Shown here piece by piece: positions 54,421 to 64,000 of a DNA stretch of 64,000 bases. Position 1 is the stretch's first letter. Each line of letters begins with the position of its first letter. Source of the DNA: Megalonaias nervosa. Lineage: Eukaryota > Mollusca > Bivalvia > Unionida > Unionidae. Location: contig JAECUM010096251.1 in the NCBI GenBank assembly GCA_016617855.1, positions 52,490 to 116,489 of the forward strand. The letters are read 5' to 3'. Made by a program: the position numbers and the translations under genes. Below the pieces are notes generated by a model. It was not told the DNA's origin. It did not search any database and was given only the letters and a program-made list of their open reading frames with translations.

Positions 54421-55450
54421 TGCCGTTGAGATATAATTAAACAGTTCAAGCAATATACAAAAATATGGTGCTCGTTCATGAAAATATGAACAGCTGGATG
54501 TCCTGTCGAGAACTTGTTTTTCACAATGAAATTAGACCCAAGCTTCTGATTTAGTTCGTTCCACCTACTCAACTGTTTACACGTGTGGTTTTGTTTTCTT
54601 TCAATCGCTTCCACATTTCCTAAAAAGTGTCAGTTTTCAAGTGACACACGAACCTCCTTAAATCAAAGCGGGAGCTTTCATTGCTCAACATCGTAATCTC
54701 CCTTTTAATTATTTTTAAAAAGGACCAAGGAAGTTTTAAACTTTAAGAGAGCATCCAGATATATAAAAATAAGACTTTTCTTTTAGGTCCAGTAGCAAAG
54801 TGGTGGTAATGCCTATTAAATAGTTTGGTTTCAAATGGTATAACATACAGATCAAATAGTATAATCAACAATTAAAATCCACCATGGGTAGAACATCTAA
54901 TGGTCAAATATAGCCTATGTATGCATATGCAGTCTAAAGCTATACCATTGAATGACTGACAATTGATTATGTAACCATCGCCAGTTTTGAATGGAACAAA
55001 CATATATACCCGTACCTATCAAAGCGTATACTATAAAGTGATCAAAGTACTGAAGGTATTCAGAATTCGGCCATCTGAAAATAGCAGCATGTGGTTGACT
55101 GATTTGTTTCAACAGGTGCATGTATCAATTTTATTCTTCTTCTTTGATTAAATATTGAAGAAATAATTATCCAACGCATTAAATAATGGTTACCACTGCA
55201 GATTCAGATATAAAATATCCATTAAAATGGGACACTTAAAAAGCGATACAAAGAAACAACAATACATATAAAATTTAAAAACTAAAACAGCATCGTCTAA
55301 AATAGATTTTGCCACGTCCAACTGTTCCAAACGCAATTCACAACAGCCTCTCTTTAACCCACACAGATATCACTGGCGAAGGCTACTGGATATTGTACTA
55401 ACATTGTTAGGGCATTGTAAATTATGTAAACATGTGGAAATTTAAAATTA
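54421..55450. other. Host noncoding DNA
   Basis: No gene or clear repeat seen. Confidence 0.5.
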
Positions 55451-55454
55451 TATT

Positions 55455-55735
55455 TGGATCACTATATCACTCTACTGAGACCTTTACATTGTGTGTCACT
55501 ATATCATTCTGTTGAGAACTTCACATTGTGTCTCAATATGCCTCTATTGAGACCTTCACATTGCGCGTCACTATATCACTCAACTGAGACATTCACATTG
55601 TGTGTCATATAATCATTGTTCTGTGACCTTTACATTGTGTCACTATATCACTCTACTAAGACCTTCACACTGTGTGTCACAATATGGATCCATTAAGACC
55701 TTCACATTGTGTATCACTATAGCACCACTATGAAA
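55455..55735. repeat. ~45-bp minisatellite, about six copies
   Basis: Units containing TTCACATTGTGTGTCACTAT and CTACTGAGACC variants. Confidence 0.85.
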
Positions 55736-56086
55736 ATGAAGATGTTGAGTCAGGAAGAAACCTTATCGAAATTAAGCAAGAGGATGGATAGAGGGAAGGA
55801 AATAGATCAATAATTAAAGACTAATCACAACAGACGATGTAGTTTTGTTGTTTGAAATCAAATACTTAATGTGCTTCGCCCATCCAACTCAATAATGTGC
55901 ACACTAAGTCGCTAATAAATAATAACTACTGAGGATTATGGTAGTCCCCACATTCGGTATAAGTGGGGGAAATAAACGAAGATACAATACCAAATATTTA
56001 ATGGGTGACATATATGGAGGGTTGACAGCTTTGATTATATTGATGTTGGATTTAATGTTCCTTCATGGTTTTGTCTTGCCACGGAA

Positions 56087-56480
56087 TTAAACCATGTTGA
56101 CTAGATACAGGAAAGAGTTAGCCACAATAATCGCAAAGTAACGCTTTTTCTTTTTAATCATTTCAGGAAAATGGTGTAGGAAAGAAGTCAGTAAACGTGA
56201 TTGACGGAATCCGATGTTTCCTTGATGATGAAAATACATAAAATATTGTTCACACACTTTCAATTCGGATTCTTTTAATTTCAAGTTATTAAAATGCCTT
56301 GAAGCAGTATTTATTCTCATAGAAGGTGACATCTTCTTTAATTGATGGTAAACCATGCGAATCCAAATATTGCATGTCAACCTTCTGAAGCAGACAGTCA
56401 CCCAGTCTATTTCTTGGTCGATCTCTGTTTCCTGTATTGATGACATTGGCTGGAACGTTTTTGTGGATTTCTTTCGTTTT
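56087..56480 (-). pseudogene. Adenain-type protease relic
   Basis: VCEQYFMYFHHQGNIGF keeps the catalytic-Cys block of the element 2 protease (VCGQYCVYFLHQ). Stops and frameshifts interrupt the remainder. Confidence 0.75.
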
Positions 56481-56573
56481 TGTTTGTTGTGTTTTGTTTG
56501 TTTGTTTGTTTTATTTTTTCTTTTCTTTGGTAGTTTTCGTTTATTTAAGTTTTGCTGATGTGTTTCTTCCTCG

Positions 56574-56615
56574 TCTTTTCTTCTTCTTCTTCTTCTTCTT
56601 CTTCTTCGTCTTCTT

Positions 56616-56646
<31 letters not shown>

Positions 56647-56702
56647 TTATTATTATTATTATTATTATTATTGCTGCTTTTGCTGTTGTTGTTGTTGCTA
56701 TT
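56574..56702. repeat. (TTC)n(ATT)n microsatellite
   Basis: TTC run, then ATT run, then TTG units. The Arg- and Phe-rich frames over it are artefacts. Confidence 0.9.
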
Positions 56703-56795
56703 ATTGAGTTTGTCCTTGACCTAGACTTCTGGATTCCATCGCGATTAGTGAGACATTCTTTGATTGTAAGTTGATCCCCTCTTTCTCCGTCAGCA

Positions 56796-56842
56796 GCCAT
56801 CACAACAGATTTCGCTTTAAATGGAATCACTCTTTGCATCAC
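56796..56842 (-). pseudogene. Penton relic fragment
   Basis: RVIPFKAKSVVMAADGE resembles the LLRVIPFKVDSATVPDEE block of the element 2 penton. Only this short piece is recognisable. Confidence 0.5.
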
Positions 56843-57049
56843 GGCAAACGATTAGCATCGTCAAAAGAATCTCCATCTCAATTACTTAGCCATAAACTTG
56901 TACTTTAAATTTCCCTTTGAGACATTTGAATCAAAGAAATAATCACAGTTAATGTTCTCACTCTAATCATTTATAGTCACGTGATGATGATGAGAGTCTC
57001 TAGAGGCGTTCTGGACCTATTAAAGGAAGGCAATTCCGGCTCGAAGACT

Positions 57050-57245
57050 ATTTTGCAGGTTGAATCTTTATTACTCACATTCGCAGAGTTTCGCGTAACA
57101 AATAAAACACTATAATTTCTCTCCATTTTCCAAGTATGCAAATTCTGCTGTAGCTAAATCTACTGTCTGAGATATCCCGAGTAGGCCCTTAAGGATAATT
57201 CAGACAATTCCATTTGAATGTCAACAGTGTACTGGAAAAATCGCA
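57050..57245 (-). pseudogene. BIR-domain relic
   Basis: YCDFSSTLLTFKWN and DLATAEFAYLENGEKL, then a stop and CFICYAKLCE, match the BIR gene of element 2 block by block. Further downstream the frame is lost. Confidence 0.75.
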
Positions 57246-57599
57246 ATACCCTTTCAGATTTTGGGGACTTAAGTGCTCTGCGCTCATTCACGAACCTCTG
57301 TAATAAGGCTATGTTGGTTCTGGAATGACAGGTTTTATGTTAGCTACTTTTGTGGAGCGTAGATGTCAGCAAAGAAGAGAAAAGTCTGCTATTGAAAGGG
57401 CGATTGCATCTAGAGCCTGTTAAGGAAATAGCATAACTATCTATGTGATGGATCCTGCAATGTTCTTGTCGCAGGGCACAGCAACATATTTGCCTTTCTT
57501 CTGTGCAGAGCAACATCTTTAGAGAAGAGTTATTCCATTTTCGTCGAGGTCTCTGCTGAAAGGGGTCTCTGATATTTTTCTACTTGAAAGTAACCTTAG

Positions 57600-59187
57600 C
57601 CTTAAGATATATTGCTGTAATCGTAAAGCCACTCCTGTTTCTCAAACAAGATTTAAGAGACGTTTTCCAACGGTTTCCCGACAACGTGATATGATTCATG
57701 TGTAATCTTCGTTTGATCATGGATTTTGACTAGAAAGTCTTTTTCCTTTCCAGACTTGTGGAATTCTACTTTCTTATCCTGGTTTCGATATACGTAATTG
57801 GTGGATACACCACAACAAAAACGGAGAAAGTGCCTTCGGGATGTTCGTCGGTCTGCGGGCGTTGGATGTCAAATAAGGGTCAATAATCACGTTTGCAAAC
57901 TCTTTGGTAGAGCTAACTCGTTAGTAATTCACCATGATTAATTATTCTCTCTGATTTGTTTAATGTGTTTAATGAGTTTTTTTGTATAGACCGCCAACTG
58001 AAAGTATCTGCTTGGATCCGTAAAGTATTCCATCTTGGGTATAATCTGGTGCTGAGTCTTTTTCTCCCAAACAGTTTAACTTCTTCCCTTTTAGGAACTC
58101 GTTTAAGTATTGGCTGGACTCTATCTATCGTGTTGGTATTGTTCCATTGAGAGGGAAAAAATTCAGATTTCATACACTTTTAGCAATTGGTATCAACGAA
58201 CGAGAATGCAGAACAATTCCATACTCACCAAGGTTTCTGTCAAAGCGCATTCTTTCTCCTCGTGCCGGCAGAGTTCGTGTTTATTACAAGTTTCAGCACC
58301 TGTGACACATAAATGAAAGATCAGTTTTCCGTGGCAATGATGAGGTAACACAGGATGTCACACATCCATTTATAGAATAACATTGTCTTTGACCAATGCA
58401 TCGTATTGGAGAATGTATTCGACGTCGATGTGTTCTGTGAAAAGTTAGTTTGTTCTCTTTTAGATTCATCAACAGACGCGTAGCATTGTTTTAATTTGAT
58501 CGTATGAAACTTGACTCACAAATATTTGTCTACATTTGAAACATTCATTATTCATTTTATCTCAGAATCATAAGGATCTGAGACCAAACTATGATAGCCT
58601 CTATCTGCACAACGTAAATGTTGCTACGGATAAATCCGTTGCCACGTCTTCCACAAAAATGATATGGGTATCCCAGAAATCATATGACATTGATAATAGC
58701 GTGAAATAACTGTGCCAGTGACATAAGCGTTTGTAAAGAGATAAAACGTCTTGAATTATTTGCATTTCATGGGGTTCGCACATGGTATCTTTAGAACACC
58801 AGCGTGGTTTGAAAGTGTATCTGCTTTCCTTCGTTGTTTGGACCAGTGAGATTTTTTTAATCTCATCGATATACGCTTTCATTCTGGTGTGTTGCTTTTC
58901 TCTGCTTGGGCTATGACATTCGCTAAATACGTTTTTGTCTTTCTTGTTGTCGATCTTTACTAGACCTCTTTTTTAACGGTTTGATTTAATCTACGGACAT
59001 TATCCTCTTGTGCTACAGGAAGACGTTCATTTTTGAACAAACCTGACTCTAGTGTTGATGGTGCTGGTGGTAATAATGGTGATGATGCAAAGTCATCAAT
59101 CATTTCATCAACTAAATTGCTTGGGTGAACTTCTGCTGGCACTGCTTTTCTCTTTTCATTCGTCACAGAATGCTGCCTTAGCTTCAC
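57600..59187 (-). pseudogene. DNA polymerase B relic
   Basis: Scattered blocks match element 2 PolB in order: the C-terminal HVVGKPLENVS near 57690, a motif B region (LNCLGEKDSAPDYTQDG) near 58050, YQLLKVYEI near 58170, AETCNKHELC near 58290, TNATRLLMN-like near 58475 and SKDTMCEPHEMQ near 58780. Many stops. Confidence 0.8.
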
Positions 59188-62100
59188 ATCTGGTTTTCCA
59201 ATAGAATTGTGTAATCGTTTAATAGAGATACTCGCTCATGATATAAAATATTATTCTGTTTTACTCCCACCATATATAGAGAACCAATATAAGACGGTCA
59301 AACATTTAAGTTTAACTGGCAAGTTTGGAAGACCGAATGTTTGTCATCGTATCATATCCCTTCTCTTTCTATACAGATTTGGTTTTAATTGTATGGTATT
59401 AAATTGCAATTGTACGTATTTGTCTATAAAAGTAACATTTTGATTATTATTTTTCTATCATTATGTTATCAGGTAATTTAATTGGTATTCCAAGCTATAC
59501 TCCTCTATTTTTCTTATCGGATAATGCACAATCGACATGAAGAATTGAGAATAATGAAAAATTGCGTAGCAGTCTCTCCCTCTCTCAGTAGCAGTAACAA
59601 CTGCTATCTATGTTTGCTCTTCAGTCAATTGATCTAAATAAACAACTTAAGTGTAACTGATTTTATCCAACAAAAGGGCAACATTATTTAAGTTTTAATC
59701 TGAAACCGTCTTTCGTTTTTTAAAGTGACATGTTGCAAGCGTAACAAAAATGAGAATTTAAACATTGTAAAAAGTTCTTTTAAAAACTCAAGTTCATAAG
59801 TCTGCAAAACAAGAATCCATTTATTATATTTTAGAAGCTATCAATATATGGTGTCTATACTTTCTTCCCTTTCACAAGTAAATGATGATAGTGGTAAAAG
59901 GAATCATATCTGGAAAGGCTCATCTTAAAAATTAATGTGTTAGCAGTCTATTGCTTACATTAACAAATCCTTTTATTTCATATACTGTCAGTTATGGTTA
60001 TGTATACCACGTTATTTGTGAAGACAAACACCCTTGAGTACAAGTAAACCAAGCAATCATTTTTTAATTACCCTTCTAGTGTTCAGCGGTTAACGTATCG
60101 AACTGGAATGGTGAAATGTCGAATCGGCCCTGAAAGGCTGGGTACGCTACCGTGACCACAGTGCGATAGCAAGTATCCGGGAAAGGTAAGTCAGCTAGTT
60201 ATATCGGCATTCTAGAATCTTTAGTGTACTGATATGCCATTAAATATCACTGAGTCTGAATAAGTCAGTCCAGGTGTCAGCTGCGCAATATTTATTTCCA
60301 TCCTACATCCGGAGGTTGAAGAAAAAAATTAGAATAGTTATTATTCATGAAGGTCTGTGTTCTTGTTTGTATATGTGCATGTCGGAACCACCCAACGTTT
60401 ACTTCCGTACCTACTTCCTGCACTATCTGCGTACGTACGTATGCACGTACATACCTACTTTCCTATTTTATATATCTATGTATCTATCAGTAATTTTCTA
60501 TACTTACTTTCATACAATCAACTGACAATAGAATAAAATGAAATAAATATAGAGTGAGGCAATGTGAATGAAACAGACTAATCAGACCCAAATTGCATGC
60601 TTAATTTGAGTTCTTCTGTTGGACTTGCTGTCAGACCCTATTGACACGCATATTTTGAATTCGACCGCTGGACTTGCTGGCATATAAGAGAATCACGTTA
60701 AAAGTGTAAAAAGAAAAACGTCATGCATACCTTTGTAGATTTGCAGGTAATTGATATTGGGTGTATGTACTAAGATTACATTATGATGGCTATTGATTTT
60801 TTCTGTTTTCAATTCAGCCTCTCTAAACAATCAAACAAACCAAAAATGCCGGATAACCTGTTCCATGAGCTTCAATGAGTTCATCTTTGATGATACCTTG
60901 AAAGTTAGCATATGAATTCAACACGTTGCACAGTCAGTAACGAACAACAAATGTAGGGATTATCTTGTGAAAATAATTGTGTGCAGACGCCATCACCAAT
61001 AACGTAACCAACTCAATCATTCGCTATTTTAAGAGAAAATGTGTATTGCAAAGGATAGCGAACGCATCCCCGAGCTCATTGACTAGTCGAGCATCACATG
61101 AGGTACGAGTTTTGAAATAATCTAACACATTATTCTGACATAACTGGACCTTTAATATACTTATAAATTCTCTGCCCAAGAATGAACCATAATTTTACCA
61201 CAACATCTCAAGAATAGAGAAGCGATACTGTCGTTTACTGATTGCGTATTACTATAGAATCATAAGAGGCTTCGATTACTTTTCCCATGGAGGTTTCTTG
61301 GTTATAACCTAACATGCTTGACATACAAATGGAAAAGAGTTGGGGTCTCTTTAACAAATCCATATCATCAAGTTCTAACAAGTTGTTCAATCCCTCTGTA
61401 AATAAATGTCAAAACAATGATGTTATTCCCTTGCCAAGTCCCCATCGGAGCTTCTCACAATGTTCCGCTAGTGACCGTTCAAACGCTATCAGCCGAGGCT
61501 AGAATATTTATTTTTCTAGTTATTCAGTTAGTGACACCTTCTGCGATTATTAACAGTGATAGCAGTCAACATGAATGACCGTTGTTAGTGTTGTTATGTA
61601 AGTTTCATTCATAAAACATACTCATGCAATTATCATTTGTTTTAAAAAATATGATATTGGGTTTATGACTTAAGATGACGGTCATATCACAAACGCTGAA
61701 ATGTTAGTCAATTACTTTTTGAACTTACTTTTTGAAAGTTTGGAACAAAAATATCAATATCATTACCAAAGTAAATTGATCTTGATTGATCAAAGTAAAT
61801 TGATCTTGATTGCTAGAAAACGTCTTGTCGTTAGCATTAGAAAGTCTGGAACATTACTTGACAATTCGATTATGATAATAATCCGGATTTTGTAATGCTA
61901 AGAACTGTTGAATATAGCAATCAATATCGCATTGTACATAATTATCTACCATAAAATCCGATGCAGTGCACGTCCGGGAGGCACAATCTCCACATAATAA
62001 TTACAGGTATGAATTATTATTAATTAAAAGCATGGACTATTAATAATTGCAGGTACGGATTGTTATTAATTAAAGGTATGTATTATTATTAGCAGTATAA

Positions 62101-62731
62101 CTGGCATGATGTGTCCGGATAATCTGTCGTCCACCCTATCAACCGAATCTGTTGATTTAGTCATGTTCAATAGACTAGAGCCGTCGGATAGCATACATAG
62201 CAGTAAATATCATTATTAATTTGAAAAGATGAATAATTCAAGGTGACATATATCAAATCATCAAAGTCAGTTCGAACCAAATCACCCCCAGGATACAAGA
62301 GAGTTTCTATAACACATTAATATTCCCCTGAGTAAATTTTAGATTCCCTTATCTAAATAACTTTGTATACAAAAAGAATGATATTTTCAAGAGAGATAAA
62401 ATAACATCTGTTGTCTCCAATATTAGTTTAAACTCGATAAATTCTATTTTGGTTGTATTTTTAGCATGTGGACCTTGTATATTCCGAAGTAAAATAAGCC
62501 ATAGAATCTTTTCCATGTATCCATATCGTTCATTCACCTATAATAGAATATTTCTTTTTGTTGACATCGGTTCTTGAAGTTTATTGTTAGTCCGGCTTTT
62601 AGCCCACTTTCAGTTTATTTTTATCTGCGGAATTCAGAGTCCAATAGATTATGCTAATCAAATGTTGTTGCTGTTGTTTATTTTGCTTGCTGCATAGGTG
62701 CCTGAGCTCTCGTTTTCGTAGGTATGTATCT

Positions 62732-62736
<5 letters not shown>

Positions 62737-62799
<63 letters not shown>
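62737..62799. repeat. (TA)n microsatellite
   Basis: Uninterrupted TA run. Confidence 0.95.
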
Positions 62800-62802
<3 letters not shown>

Positions 62803-62962
62803 AACATACATACATACAAACATACATGCATACATATTGCATGCAGTCAGGTCCAACTACGGCATCAAACACTGAGAGTTTCTGTAATGGAACTATGTAA
62901 GTTAGGATGTTAGCATTATCCGTGATCCTGCAGATTAAATGAAAACAATTTCAAACATCTTC

Positions 62963-62973
62963 GATTTCTTCTT

Positions 62974-63004
<31 letters not shown>

Positions 63005-63062
63005 TTATTATTATTATTATTATCATTATTATTGTTAATATTATTATTAATTTTATTATTAT
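62963..63062. repeat. (TTC)n(TTA)n microsatellite
   Basis: TTC run followed by TTA/ATT units. Confidence 0.9.
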
Positions 63063-63554
63063 GTGAACAAACATCGGCCATTCTTTGGTTCTTTTTATTC
63101 ATTTGTTTTCTTTCTGCAATTAATAACAAGGTGACCACTAAAGGAACAAGAAATTTGATCCGACATGTATGAGGAAGATGATGGTTTTAGGAGAAATTAC
63201 TTGCTTTGCAAACTTTTATCGATAAACTACATGATAATAATTTAATTTACACATCAGATGATAATATTAGATTGCCCTGAAAGGTTATCAGCGAGGCATG
63301 TATTGATAAGAGGCTTTCCCGAAATGTATAAGGTAGCAGTTTGAATGTGCATCACTCTGGCGTATTATGACAGAGAAAGAGATTCTCGAGGTAAGATCCA
63401 TGAAGGCATTTTCAACGAAAATGATGCTAAACTGGTTTCTGTGAATGTTGATTACTTATAAGAAACACAATAGGTAAGGTCAAATGTGAATTGGGCATAG
63501 TCAATAGATGGATAACCCAAGTTCTCCGGACCTCAAGCATATAATGCTCGAGAG

Positions 63555-63555
<1 letters not shown>

Positions 63556-63620
<65 letters not shown>
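63556..63620. repeat. (TA)n microsatellite
   Basis: Uninterrupted TA run. Confidence 0.95.
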
Positions 63621-63622
<2 letters not shown>

Positions 63623-64000
63623 TGATAAATGCATGTAGTAGCATGATAGTTTGCCATATCTAAATACAATCGATATGGAAGAGTTACCGCCGATACCTTC
63701 TAAAAATACAACACAATATACCTATACAAACAGGATTAAGTTGGTAATCTACATATGTTATAAACAGGCCTCGCGCAGTGTCATGGTTTTGAAAGCGCCC
63801 GTAGAAATGACTTAAAATCCCAACCATCAATGTCATGTTTATCCCAATTATACTGTTTATATTGTACTGCAAGTCATAACCTTGCAACTTCTCTATTACA
63901 ATATGTTAATTTAAATTTAATTTTCGTGGGAAACAATACAGAGAGGTACAGGGTATCAGAGTGGGGTTTATTTTTTTTTTTTTTGGTTGGTTTTTTTTTT

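Larger units (their letters stand above)
56087..59187 (-). mobile_element. Relic of a third Polinton
   Basis: Minus-strand fragments in the order protease, penton, BIR, polymerase B match element 2 in order and orientation, with other genes deleted and every frame decayed. No terminal repeats recognised. Much older than element 2. Confidence 0.85.
59200..64000. other. Host noncoding DNA with microsatellites
   Basis: No gene supported. A tRNA-like segment (AGCGGTTAACGTATCGAA...) lies near 60080-60140. Small tandem duplications occur near 61770-61810 and 61995-62095. Confidence 0.5.

Noticed and set aside
56437..56842. Poly-Arg, poly-Phe and Leu-rich frames
   Set aside because: Produced by (TTC)n/(ATT)n repeats over Polinton relic sequence.

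Overview
This window looks like metazoan nuclear DNA, most likely from a mollusc and probably a bivalve. It is AT-rich, full of microsatellites and tRNA-derived SINEs, and holds one spliced host gene for a C-type-lectin-like membrane protein whose C-terminal stalk and membrane segment resemble a protein type I associate with bivalves. Most of the coding capacity is mobile: an LTR retrotransposon, two very different Polinton/Maverick-type (virus-like) elements, and the relic of a third. Taxon and family names rest on recognition of motifs, not on a search.

Layout. 1-4679: the 3' part of a Ty3/gypsy-group LTR retrotransposon with the unusual order gag-protease-integrase-RT-RNase H (Gmr1 type), ending in a 949-bp LTR. 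It abuts 4680-17938, a Polinton-like element ('element 1'). On the + strand this has a tight capsid cluster (pX-like protein, adenain-type protease, fibre-like protein, two-TM protein, penton-like protein). Further right lie a coiled-coil protein, a free HNH nuclease, a zinc protein, a large gene joining a DNA polymerase B-like palm, a superfamily 1 helicase and an HNH domain, a DDE integrase, a zinc-ribbon/phospholipase A2 gene and a packaging ATPase. No major capsid gene is visible; it may lie left of the retrotransposon, outside the window. 17945-33794 is host DNA: foldback elements, SINEs, microsatellites, minisatellites, the lectin-like gene (26.27-31.37 kb, minus strand, four exons with matching phases, one in-frame stop) and a LINE 3' end inside one of its introns.

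33795-54239 is a complete Polinton ('element 2', 20,445 bp). It has terminal inverted repeats and a perfect 6-bp target duplication (ATCCTG), and it sits inside a minisatellite of about 48 bp. Almost all of its genes are on the minus strand: accessory coiled-coil genes, protease, a small Cys/His protein, major capsid, pX-like, penton, membrane protein, chromodomain integrase, several core proteins, packaging ATPase, an anti-apoptotic BIR (IAP) gene, and protein-primed DNA polymerase B. Major capsid and protease frames are open, but many other genes carry one to several stops or frameshifts, so the copy is recently dead. Several accessory genes share a TATA promoter module and end in what looks like a histone-mRNA stem-loop plus purine-rich downstream element, the most surprising signal in the window.

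56087-59187 holds minus-strand fragments of a third, older Polinton (protease, penton, BIR, polymerase B), in the same gene order as element 2. The BIR gene therefore appears to be part of the ancestral gene set of this lineage. The rest, to 64000, is host DNA with microsatellites.
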